From: Bacteroidota bacterium
GTDB lineage: Bacteria; Bacteroidota; Bacteroidia; Bacteroidales; Paludibacteraceae
Length of the DNA: 64,000 bases
Reading direction: 5' to 3'
Assembly (NCBI GenBank): GCA_023391625.1
Contig: JAEWAN010000034.1
Location: 620,001-684,000, forward strand
The notes under the pieces are model-generated. The model made no database searches. It saw only the letters and a list, made by a program, of their open reading frames with translations, and was not told the origin of the DNA. The position numbers and the translations under genes are program-made. Shown here one piece after another: positions 20,401 through 27,928 of the stretch. How positions within the stretch are numbered: position 1 is the first letter of the stretch; the number at the start of each line of letters is the position of its first letter.

Positions 20401-20665
20401 TATTGTCATTAACAAGCTTCTGGGTATATGCTTTATACCCAATATATGAAATAGAGATCGTAGAACCGGCGGGAACACTTAACTCGAAATTTCCATCAAA
20501 ATCTGTTATCGTCCCCTGTGTAGTTCCTACAACCTGTACATTCGCTCCAATTATAGGTTGACTATCATCTCCCCCAATCACAACACCCGAAACTTTCCAT
20601 GAAGTCTGAGCGGATAATAGTTGGAAAAGAAATAGTAAGCAACAAAATAGAAATGATCTTTTCAT
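17459..20665 (-). CDS. SusC/RagA family TonB-linked outer-membrane transporter
   Basis: About 1068 residues from the ATG at 20665, which begins a good signal peptide (MKRSFLFCCLLFLFQLLSAQ). An upstream in-frame ATG at 20692 would add nine residues and is less likely. After the signal come a carboxypeptidase-regulatory-like domain (GVVIGGDDSQPIIGANVQVV to VRAVLETDAV), a TonB-box-like segment (LDEFVAVGYGMMKKSDLTGAIS), the plug (RVAGVTVNANSGQPGAAATIRIRG, DPLYVVDGVI, ATAIYGSRGGNGVVLITTKNG) and a barrel ending RTFTFGINLNF. It imports glucan oligosaccharides with energy from TonB. It is the first gene of its operon; promoter and operator B lie 53-137 bp upstream. Confidence 0.95.
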   Translation of the reverse strand: MKRSFLFCCLLFLFQLLSAQTSWKVSGVVIGGDDSQPIIGANVQVVGTTQGTITDFDGNFELSVPAGSTISISYIGYKAYTQKLVNDNTFVRAVLETDAVALDEFVAVGYGMMKKSDLTGAISSVKADQLQKTPAAGLDQALQGRVAGVTVNANSGQPGAAATIRIRGIGSAIGGNDPLYVVDGVITNDISFLSPNDIESTEILKDASATAIYGSRGGNGVVLITTKNGTGLGKTKANISIDSYWGIQNRWRKLDLMQSRDMADTKLRIDGMKNGAEQISYYQHKGFNDWMSVYNTAKSPYYPVVKTAKNPNGFDYSAVETDWQDEVFNPNAFMHNYNLSIDGGLEKGYYAFSTSYFSQDGTVIGSDYERLTLRFNSAFEVRKWLKVGEHLSFMTSQGRNAMNNNSSPGASVISAALAMAPWDPTHYPQGAVNNEGKDLGGQIAASSNFKNVVNPFSMVQHSHPKNNTERWVGDVFVEITPIKDLVLRSSIGLDYSLIRNRDFKDKYEYSSFDKANKNYVSSSMSRYSTLLEETTLTYAKTLRKHNFSIMAGQTAEEYNYYTIGGSGANILNPIPSNWYLFNTTEDQTKAGDGVSRTRRLSFLGRLHYSYADRYLITVNFRADGSSKFPENPWGYFPSTALAWRISEEPFMKDFSNLSMLKLRLGWGRVGNDGVPDNSFVQTMESSDNVFFGYPFGIDQSLQTGASVLSYVNKNGQWEVNEQINIGLDFGFWRGLLTGNIDLFRRDTKNALLYVNPPAHAGNRYAIIKNVGVIRNQGIEIALNHQNQIGKVGYSIGGNVSFIKNELVDLNGGSPIYGDRTKTDLGLPLNTFWGYRYEGVYSSDQEALEHLHSYTSETIGVHAGDARYSDISGPDGVPDGKIDDYDKTNIGNPFPWLTYGLNLGIDFYGFDVQMFFQGVYGNQIYNALRLRTEGAGDECTLSTSMNDVWVGYSDAVRGAMEKRGVNWMELENRNGTIPNPTGAPTNNENSSRYIESGAYLRLKNVQIGYTLPKRITQKAYIERCRFYVSANNLLTLTKYTGYDPEIGSGVDYGNYPQSRTFTFGINLNF

Positions 20666-20717
20666 GTACGTTATATTTATATTTTGAATCAATAAAAATT
20701 CGTTTGAAAGTCTATTC

Positions 20718-20802
20718 CAAATGTAATCCTTAGAATAGAAAAAGAAGATTTTTCAACCTCACAAAAACTCATTATTCAACTCAATAAATTTCATTTTTAC
20801 TC
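20718..20802 (-). promoter_or_regulatory. Glucan-locus promoter/operator B upstream of SusC
   Basis: The -7 box TACATTTG reads from 20725 to 20718. The operator repeats are CCTC (20757-20760, degenerate), AACTC at 20766 and 20778, and ACTCA at 20799, giving steps of 10, 12 and about 20 bp. The 25-bp segment GAGTTGaataaTGAGTTTTT plus GTGAG matches operator A except for a few bases in the centre. Spacing between the repeat block and the -7 box is 32 bp. The predicted leader is about 45 nt. Confidence 0.78.
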
Positions 20803-21060
20803 AACAAATTAGCATATACAATACTAATTGTCAGTAATTTAAAAATACACATGTCATACAACATGTTTTACATCAAACAATCGTCATCAAATATCACCTG
20901 TTTTTACTCAATTTTATTATAATATCCCTCCGGATCAATAACAATTCTCTAAAACAAGACCAAAAACAACACGATAATAAAAGCAGCTATTCTTCCAATT
21001 AAAACGACTGTCCTTTTTATAAAAAAATCAACGAATAAAATAAGGAAAAGATAATTTATA

Positions 21061-21098
21061 AACAGAAGTGTAGCCGTTTATAAAGCTACACTCCTGTT
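21061..21098 (-). terminator. Imperfect stem-loop terminator after the modular T9SS protein gene
   Basis: AGTGTAGC (21067-21074) pairs with GCTACACT (21085-21092). The stem extends by AACAG/CTGTT after one mismatch. It lies just downstream of the stop at 21109 and before the SusC promoter, separating the two transcription units. Confidence 0.65.
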
Positions 21099-21108
21099 CA
21101 TATAAAGT

Positions 21109-24100
21109 TTAGCGGACTTCTATTTTATAAGCAGTTTCCTTGCCTGATTCACCAACTAATAATAACACATACATACCTTTTGGCAATCCGGAAACATTTA
21201 TTTTCTCTACATCCTGGTATGAAGACACCAGCTGTCCGTAAAGTGAGTAAAGAGAGGCTTCCTTCATTTTCACACTCAAGTACAGTACATCCGTTGCCGG
21301 GTTAGGATAGACAATTACATTTTCTTTTGATATATCTGATATCAATGTGCTGGAACCCGGTCCTTTCAACTCCCAGCTAAATCCTTCAGACATATCTGAT
21401 TCTGAGTGCTTTTCATCTCCACTGGCTGGGAATGCCTGTAATTTCACCGTATAGGTATAATCTACGGAAGACGTAAAGTTTATTTTTTCTCCGGAAGCAT
21501 TGATCACCTGCGTATAAGCTTCCTCTTTACCTTTATATACGTACACAGTATAACTACCGGCATTTGCAACTGGAGCAAAAGTAATAATACCATCCTCTGT
21601 TATAGATGAAATAACAGGAGTTGCCAATTTTTCTACTTCTTCCTCCGTCAAATCCCACTTATAACCTTCAGAAAGATCTGATTCAGAATAAACCTCATCT
21701 CCATCAGCAGGGAATGCTTGTAATTTTACAAGATACACATAACTTTCAGAAGAAACAAAATTGATCTTTTCTCCAGAAGCATGGATAGTCTGAGTATATA
21801 CTTCATCAGTACCTTTATATACATATACTCCATAACTATCAGCATTAGGTACTGCCGTGAAAGTAATAATACCCTCTTCTGTGATCGATGAAATGACCGG
21901 AGTAGCCAATTTCACTTTTTCTACAACTCTTAAATCCCACTGATATGCTTCTGAAACTTTAGATTCCAGATGATTTTCATCTTCATCGGCAGGAAATGCC
22001 TGCAACATCACAGAATACACATAGTTGCCAATAGAAGCGGAAACAATCTTTTCACCGGATACGATCTGTTGTGAATGAATCATATCTTCATCCTCATCAT
22101 GTACAAATACAGTATAACTGTCTGCATTATCCACCGGTTCAAAGGTAATTGTACCATCTTTAGCTATATCCAGAATGACCGGAGTTTCCAACGGAGTTTT
22201 TTCCGGAGCATCGCTACAATTAGTTCCATATGTATATTCCAGCGAATAATTTCCCCATGCATTGCCTTCCTGTGATGTTTTCCAGCCGATATTACCGTTG
22301 AATATTATTTTATCTCCCGGAACTATGGTGTTGTCATCTTTCGGTTTTAATATAATAGCTGTACTTCCTTCCTGATATTCTTCCAAAGTGAAATAGTCTT
22401 TCAACGGGAATCCATAGACTCTAAAATTATCAATACTAATTGCATTAGTACGGAAAGCTGTACCTTCATCTCCATCATATCCGGAAATACTAATCACAAT
22501 ATTACCTTGCTCATCTGTAATTAAAGACAAGTTTGCATATTGTTTTTCATTAGGTCCGATCAGGAAATCACAGTATTCCGACTTATCCAATACCAATGAT
22601 GGTGCTGTCAGATTCCAGTAACAAGGTTCTGACAACTCAGAATCCATATATGTGTCATCCGCACTAATTGCTTTTACTACAACCTCATAGGTATAAGAAA
22701 TATTAGGAACAAAATTTATTTTTTCTCCATAGGTTACAGATTGCGTGCCTACCAAGAACATATCTCTGTAGATATATACCATATAGCTGGCGGCATTGTC
22801 TATCGCTGTGTATGTCATAGTACCATCATCGGCAATATTGGTCACTTTTGGAGTTTCCAGCTGAGAACAAGTGCTGCCATACGTATATTCAAAAGTATAG
22901 TTCCCTGACGGATTCTGCGTTGTAGTCTTCCACTCTATAAGACCGGCAAATTTTATTTTATCACCCGGATACACTTCAGCATCTGCCTTCGGAGTATAAA
23001 CCACCGTAGTGCTTCCTGTTTCATGCGTCCGATCAAAATAATCGCTCAAAGGTTCTCCATAAATAGTGAAACCGCTTGCATTTATCGCATTTGCACGGAA
23101 AGCCGTATTCTGGTCGTTATTATATCCGGAAATACTAATAATGATTTCACCAGCAGCGTTAGTCCGCCATGAAAGGTTCGCATACGTAGATTCACTACCA
23201 TTAGCAAATTGATAATCACAATATTCAGACGGACCGATAGTAACGGAACCTGCAGTCAAAGACCATGTATAAGGTTCAGATAGTTCTGATTCTACCTTAT
23301 CATTAGCAGCCTGTAATTTAACTTCATAATCATATGTTACATTAGGAACAAAATCTATTTTCTGGCCGGAAACAATATCCTGAGAATACACCATAAAAGT
23401 ACCTCTGTACACATACACTTTATAGCTCGTAGCATTGGCTACCGGTGAGAAAGTAATTGTACCATCAGTAGCGATAGAAGAAATGGCCGGCACACCTATT
23501 TCCCCACAATTTGTTCCATAACTATATTCAAAAGAATAGTTATTTCCATTTGCAGATGTAGTTCCTGCAAACCATTCAATCTGCTGTCCTTCACCATATT
23601 TATTAAATGTAATTTTATCTCCCGGATCTATTGTAACACCAGTTTTTGGAACTAAAGTAATCGTCTTGGTTTTGTCTCCGGCATATACTTTATCAAAATA
23701 TTCCGTAATAGATTCTCCATAAATTTTAAAACCTGCCACATTCATACCCTGACCACCACGGAAAGAAGCTTCCGTATCGCCCTGTCCAGAAATAGTTATT
23801 ACCACATTACCGTTTCCGTCAGTCACCCAAGTCAAATCCACATAATTATTTGCATTATTTCCTATCTGCTCATGACAATATTCAGACAAAGCTAGTTCTC
23901 CTTTAGCCGGTGTCCAATTTGCACCTGCAGAAAGATCTGAATCCATATAAATGGTTTGCGGATCGGCTACAGCCTGCAATTTCACTTCATAAGTATAATC
24001 GATATAAGAAACAAAATTTATTTTTTCACCGGATGCTATTGTCTGGGAATAAACCTCAGCACCACGTTTATACACATGAACTTTATAGCTAAGAGCATTT

Positions 24101-25293
24101 TCTACCGGAGCAAAAGTAATTGTACCGTCAGTTGCGATATTATCTATTACCGGAACAGCCAATACCGGACAGGTTGTAGCATAAGTATATTCAAAAGAAT
24201 AAGCATTACTGTTTTTTCCTCCTCCATTTTCATACCACTCTATTTGTTTCTGCTCATTATTTTTATTGAATGTTATTATACCGCCCTTAGCCACACCAGC
24301 TCCTTTTATAGGAGTCAGAGTTATTATATTGCTCTTGTCAGCAGAAGTTTTGACAAAATAATTTGTCATTGGTTCACCGTTATACTTAAATCCGTCCTTA
24401 TTCATACCTTCACCTCCACGGAAAGTAGCTATAATACCAGGATCACCACTAATCGTGATTTCAACTTCCCCAAAAGCATTGGTTATCCAGGTTAGGTAAA
24501 CCGGACTATTTCCTAACTTTTCACTGCAATACTCCGATACTCCCAGTTCCACTGCAACCGGAGTCCAATCTTTACCTTCAGAAAGCTTAGAGTCCAACTC
24601 ACTACCGGAGGACAAAGCCTGTAACTTAACTATATAATTATTAGCTCCATAAGAAATAAAATCTATTTTATCTCCACTTTGAGTTATAAATTGTGAATAA
24701 GCCTCTTTATCATCTTTAAATACATAAACTTTATACCGATCTGCATTAGCCACCGGGTTAAAGGATATAATACCATCTTCAGCAACATTAGTTATCACCG
24801 GAGTTTCTAACTGGTCACACGCAGTGCCATAAGTATAAGAAAAAATATAGTCATCCGTGCATTCTCTATAACAATTGCCATCTTTACTCGTTTTCCACTC
24901 AATAAAATTACCTCCGCCGCCAAATGTGACAACAGCACCTTCGGGAATATTAACTCCACTTTTCGGGGTAAAAGTCATCGTTTTTCCACCATCACCGGAA
25001 TAAGACTGGGTAAAATAATCGGACAACGGTTCTTCATTCAATTTAAATCCAGATAACGGTTTCATACCATCTGCACGGAAAGCCGTATTCCCATTTTCAC
25101 CATACTCAGATATGGTTATTACAATTTCTCCCGATTCATTCGTTATCCATGTGAGATAAGCCTTTGTATTTTCAGGATCACCCGAGTTAGCAATAACTCT
25201 CTTACAATATTCGGAGTTATCCGCACGTGCGTTCATACCTATTGCCAGTACAAACGCTAAAAACAGAAATGTTCGTAATGATTTTGTTTTCAT
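21109..25293 (-). CDS. Modular T9SS surface protein with five SEYC-type modules and seven FN3-like modules
   Basis: 1394 residues with signal peptide MKTKSLRTFLFLAFVLAIGMNARA. Five modules of about 120-135 residues start with SEYC (near residues 27, 253, 470, 689 and 905). Each carries ITISG, [AT][AS]FR, a DYF-like motif and a (V/I)TF(N/G) strand, and ends with a [TS]Y[GA]T.C motif. Each is followed by a roughly 90-residue FN3-like module (TPVI..IA.DGTITF.PV.NA.SYKVYVY, then EYVKLQA-like strands). Two extra FN3-like modules follow, near 1129-1222 and 1223-1312. The C-terminus has a T9SS type A sorting domain (VIVYPNPATDVLYL, GLPKGMYVLLL). No catalytic motif is recognised. Its place between GH3 and SusC suggests surface glucan binding, which is inference. 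Low-confidence promoter: TACCTTTA at 25313-25306; co-transcription with GH3 is also possible. Confidence 0.8.
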   Translation of the reverse strand: MKTKSLRTFLFLAFVLAIGMNARADNSEYCKRVIANSGDPENTKAYLTWITNESGEIVITISEYGENGNTAFRADGMKPLSGFKLNEEPLSDYFTQSYSGDGGKTMTFTPKSGVNIPEGAVVTFGGGGNFIEWKTSKDGNCYRECTDDYIFSYTYGTACDQLETPVITNVAEDGIISFNPVANADRYKVYVFKDDKEAYSQFITQSGDKIDFISYGANNYIVKLQALSSGSELDSKLSEGKDWTPVAVELGVSEYCSEKLGNSPVYLTWITNAFGEVEITISGDPGIIATFRGGEGMNKDGFKYNGEPMTNYFVKTSADKSNIITLTPIKGAGVAKGGIITFNKNNEQKQIEWYENGGGKNSNAYSFEYTYATTCPVLAVPVIDNIATDGTITFAPVENALSYKVHVYKRGAEVYSQTIASGEKINFVSYIDYTYEVKLQAVADPQTIYMDSDLSAGANWTPAKGELALSEYCHEQIGNNANNYVDLTWVTDGNGNVVITISGQGDTEASFRGGQGMNVAGFKIYGESITEYFDKVYAGDKTKTITLVPKTGVTIDPGDKITFNKYGEGQQIEWFAGTTSANGNNYSFEYSYGTNCGEIGVPAISSIATDGTITFSPVANATSYKVYVYRGTFMVYSQDIVSGQKIDFVPNVTYDYEVKLQAANDKVESELSEPYTWSLTAGSVTIGPSEYCDYQFANGSESTYANLSWRTNAAGEIIISISGYNNDQNTAFRANAINASGFTIYGEPLSDYFDRTHETGSTTVVYTPKADAEVYPGDKIKFAGLIEWKTTTQNPSGNYTFEYTYGSTCSQLETPKVTNIADDGTMTYTAIDNAASYMVYIYRDMFLVGTQSVTYGEKINFVPNISYTYEVVVKAISADDTYMDSELSEPCYWNLTAPSLVLDKSEYCDFLIGPNEKQYANLSLITDEQGNIVISISGYDGDEGTAFRTNAISIDNFRVYGFPLKDYFTLEEYQEGSTAIILKPKDDNTIVPGDKIIFNGNIGWKTSQEGNAWGNYSLEYTYGTNCSDAPEKTPLETPVILDIAKDGTITFEPVDNADSYTVFVHDEDEDMIHSQQIVSGEKIVSASIGNYVYSVMLQAFPADEDENHLESKVSEAYQWDLRVVEKVKLATPVISSITEEGIITFTAVPNADSYGVYVYKGTDEVYTQTIHASGEKINFVSSESYVYLVKLQAFPADGDEVYSESDLSEGYKWDLTEEEVEKLATPVISSITEDGIITFAPVANAGSYTVYVYKGKEEAYTQVINASGEKINFTSSVDYTYTVKLQAFPASGDEKHSESDMSEGFSWELKGPGSSTLISDISKENVIVYPNPATDVLYLSVKMKEASLYSLYGQLVSSYQDVEKINVSGLPKGMYVLLLVGESGKETAYKIEVR
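21355..25215 (-). repeat. Intragenic tandem repeats encoding alternating SEYC and FN3-like modules
   Basis: The coding repeats have periods of about 226, 217, 219 and 216 codons for the five SEYC/FN3 pairs. Two FN3-only units at about 21628-21909 and 21355-21627 are the most alike (shared LATPVISSITE, GIITF, SGEKINF and KLQAFPA). Such an array can change copy number by recombination. Confidence 0.8.
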
Positions 25294-25366
25294 AATAATT
25301 AAATTTAAAGGTAAATCGGTATAATTAATTTATTATTTGTATTTCTTCTTTTTAAGGACAAAGAAC

Positions 25367-25396
25367 CTGTATTCCCCTTCAATAAGAGGAATACAG
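25367..25396 (-). terminator. Stem-loop between GH3 and the modular T9SS gene
   Basis: CTGTATTCC (25367-25375) pairs with GGAATACAG (25388-25396), with further pairing possible inside the loop. It begins 10 bp after the GH3 stop and may end or process the GH3 transcript before the T9SS gene. Confidence 0.6.
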
Positions 25397-25405
25397 CCTA
25401 CACAT

Positions 25406-27643
25406 TTATTTATATTGGAATGAAACTGGAACTCCACTTTGACTATCTCCGGCAATCCATACCTGAAACTCGCCCGGCTCCACACGCTTTACCATATCCG
25501 TATGCCAATAAGCCAAATCATCTTCCGTAAGCGTAAAACTAACATCCGCCGTTTCACCCGGTTCCAAAGCTATTTTCCGGAATCCTCTCAATTCACGCAC
25601 CGGACGAACCAGCTTTCCTACTTTATCACGGATATACAATTGCACCACTTCTTCGCCTTCACATTTTCCTGTATTCTTAACCGTACAACTTACTGTTAGT
25701 TCGTCCCCTTTAGAGAGAACACTTTTAGATAAAGACAAGTCAGAATACTCAAATGTGGTATAAGAAAGTCCGTAACCAAACGGGAACAATGGTTTATCTC
25801 CTGCATCAAGGTGATAACTTGTAAATCCGATAGAGGTCTGGGCAGCTCCCACAGGAATATCGTCAATCAAATCGATATTACTGGCTGGGCGTCCTGTATT
25901 TTTATGTGCATAATAAACCGGAATCTGTCCCACCATACGGGGTATAGTAACCGGAAGTTTACCGGAAGGATTAACTTTTCCGAAAATCAAATCAGCTAAA
26001 GCAGGTCCGGCCATGGTTCCTCCGTGGAATGAATACAACACAGCATCTGCTTCCTCCACTTCCCTGGCTATGGTTAATGGGCGACCTGCCATCACTACAA
26101 GTACGACAGGTTTACCTGTCTTTTTCAAAGCCGTAAGCATTTCCGTCTGCAATCCAGGCAAATCAATATCCGCACGGCAACGCGCTTCTCCTGACAGGAC
26201 AGCTTCTTCCCCTGCAAAGAACAAAATCACATCTGCCTGACAAGCCGCAGCAACCGCCTTTGCTATTCCATCCTTATTTTTGTCCCGACTATATGTAAGC
26301 CCTTCTTCTGCAATAATTTTTATTTTATTCCCATATTCTTCTTTTATTGCCATCAGCGGAGTTACGCTATGTTCCGGTTCTGCATCAAAACACCACGTAC
26401 CAACCTGATCGGCCGGAGCATCAGATAAAGGTCCTACAACCGCCACTGATTTTACTGTACTGCCTAACGGTAATACATTATTGTCATTTTTCAAAAGCAC
26501 CGTTCCTTCTGCTGCCGCCCGGCGAGCTGCGTCCAGGGCTTCTGCCGTATAAAACGGCATTTCATCCTGAATCTGCGTGTAAGGATTGTCGAACAAACCT
26601 AAACGTTGTTTCAAACGTAATATATTACGGACAGCCTCATCAATCGTTTTTTCGGAAACTTTCCCCTCTTTCACCAGTTCTTCCAGATAATTGATATATG
26701 CAAACCCCATCATATCCATATCCACCGCCGCATTAGCTGCATCCTCCGCTGCTTCTTTCAAATCCGCAGAAAACCCATGTGGTATCATTTGTTCTATGGA
26801 TCCCCAGTCGCTTACCAACACACCATCATACTTCCATTCGTCACGTAAAATAGTTTTATTTAAATATGGGTTACCTGAAGATGGTATTCCGTTTATATCA
26901 TTAAATGAACACATAAAAGTAGCGGCTCCGGCATCTGCAACCGCTTTAAAAGGAGGAAGATAAAGTTCACGTAATTGCAATTCAGGCACCCAGGTCGTAT
27001 TGTAATCCTTACCGGATTCACTGGCTCCATACGCTGCAAAATGCTTGGCACAAGCAGCCAAAGAAGTAGGATCGCTTAAATCATCTCCCTGAAAACCTTT
27101 CACCATAGCAACTCCCATCACTGACGTCAAAAAAGGATCTTCACCACAGGATTCTGCTATACGTCCCCAACGCGGATCACGTGTCACATCAATCATAGGT
27201 GCAAATGTCCAGCGAATCCCGGCAGCAGTAGTTTCCAATGCCGCCATACGCGCCCCTTCCTCTACCAAAAGAGGATTCCAGGTCGCTGCCTGTCCCAAAG
27301 GAATCGGAAATATTGTTTTAAAACCGTGTATAACATCACGTGCAAAAATCAGAGGTATGCCCAGCCGACTCTCTTCTACAGCAATCCGCTGCAACTCATT
27401 AATAACAAACGGATCCAATTCATTTAATATAGACCCTACACTGCCTTCTCTGATTGAACTCTGCATATCATCAGACAAACCTAAACCTGTAAGTTGATTC
27501 ATCTGACCGATCTTTTCCTTTAACGTCATCTGAGAAAGCAGATGATCTATTTTCTCCTCGGTATCATCCTTGCATTGAGTGCAAGAAAACAACACCAAGC
27601 TTACACTAATAATTAAAATGTTTTTTAGTAATGCGTTTTTCAT
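25406..27643 (-). CDS. Glycoside hydrolase family 3 beta-glucosidase, BglX-type lipoprotein
   Basis: 745 residues with a lipobox at Cys21 (LVLFSC). The N-terminal GH3 barrel shows MTLKEKIGQM, FARDVIHGFKTIFPIPLGQAATWNP, DPRWGRIAESCGEDPFL and CAKHFAAYGASESGKDYN. YDGVLVSDWGS supplies the nucleophile Asp279. The C-terminal sandwich (AAEGTVLLKNDNNVLPL, EAVLSGEARCRADIDLPGLQ) and a fibronectin-III-like end (CTVKNTGKCEGEEVVQLYI) complete a normal BglX layout. It converts beta-linked gluco-oligosaccharides to glucose. It is the first gene of the unit controlled by operator C and lies next to the divergent regulator gene. Confidence 0.95.
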   Translation of the reverse strand: MKNALLKNILIISVSLVLFSCTQCKDDTEEKIDHLLSQMTLKEKIGQMNQLTGLGLSDDMQSSIREGSVGSILNELDPFVINELQRIAVEESRLGIPLIFARDVIHGFKTIFPIPLGQAATWNPLLVEEGARMAALETTAAGIRWTFAPMIDVTRDPRWGRIAESCGEDPFLTSVMGVAMVKGFQGDDLSDPTSLAACAKHFAAYGASESGKDYNTTWVPELQLRELYLPPFKAVADAGAATFMCSFNDINGIPSSGNPYLNKTILRDEWKYDGVLVSDWGSIEQMIPHGFSADLKEAAEDAANAAVDMDMMGFAYINYLEELVKEGKVSEKTIDEAVRNILRLKQRLGLFDNPYTQIQDEMPFYTAEALDAARRAAAEGTVLLKNDNNVLPLGSTVKSVAVVGPLSDAPADQVGTWCFDAEPEHSVTPLMAIKEEYGNKIKIIAEEGLTYSRDKNKDGIAKAVAAACQADVILFFAGEEAVLSGEARCRADIDLPGLQTEMLTALKKTGKPVVLVVMAGRPLTIAREVEEADAVLYSFHGGTMAGPALADLIFGKVNPSGKLPVTIPRMVGQIPVYYAHKNTGRPASNIDLIDDIPVGAAQTSIGFTSYHLDAGDKPLFPFGYGLSYTTFEYSDLSLSKSVLSKGDELTVSCTVKNTGKCEGEEVVQLYIRDKVGKLVRPVRELRGFRKIALEPGETADVSFTLTEDDLAYWHTDMVKRVEPGEFQVWIAGDSQSGVPVSFQYK

Positions 27644-27691
27644 GTCCGAATTATTTATATTTTAATATTTTTCGAGTTGAAGCGAATGGTA

Positions 27692-27777
27692 CAAATGTAG
27701 GAAAGAACAAGTTTAAGAACAAAAAAAAAGCTACACAGAAACTCAATAAGACGCCTTTTTAAACTCAACATCCACTC
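27692..27777 (-). promoter_or_regulatory. Glucan-locus promoter/operator C upstream of GH3
   Basis: The -7 box TACATTTG reads from 27699 to 27692. The repeats are AACTC at 27740 and 27762 and CACTC at 27773, with degenerate units near 27730 and 27751, giving steps of 10-11 bp. The segment TGAGTTTCTGTGTA corresponds to TGAGTTTTTGTGAG of operators A and B, and the distance to the -7 box is again 32 bp. The predicted leader of the GH3 transcript is about 40 nt. Confidence 0.73.
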
Positions 27778-27829
27778 AACAAACAGAAACATAAACAACT
27801 AATATACAGACAATTAAAATATTTTATGT

Positions 27830-27894
27830 TTTAAAACAGTTTTCAATATCAATTTCATTCCGAAAAAAAACATTAAAATTGAATCTGTTTTAAA
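27830..27894. promoter_or_regulatory. Inverted repeat upstream of the regulator gene
   Basis: TTTAAAACAG (27830-27839) and CTGTTTTAAA (27885-27894) form a perfect 10-bp inverted repeat with centres about 55 bp apart, ending 34 bp before the regulator ATG. No TAnnTTTG box is evident for this gene. The repeat could be a binding site, but AT-rich sequence gives such matches by chance. Confidence 0.35.
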
Positions 27895-27928
27895 TTATTT
27901 AATTCTTTTTTACAATATTCTATATTCT

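Larger units (their letters stand above)
20693..21108. other. 416-bp intergenic region upstream of SusC
   Basis: Contains the SusC promoter and operator (20718-20802), then AT-rich sequence without a gene. At 20849-20866 there are two ACATGT copies 12 bp apart. The terminator-like hairpin of the upstream T9SS gene lies at 21061-21098. No RNA gene is recognised. Confidence 0.7.

Noticed and set aside
20037..20561. 174-codon plus-strand open frame
   Set aside because: Antisense to the conserved SusC plug region; no independent evidence.
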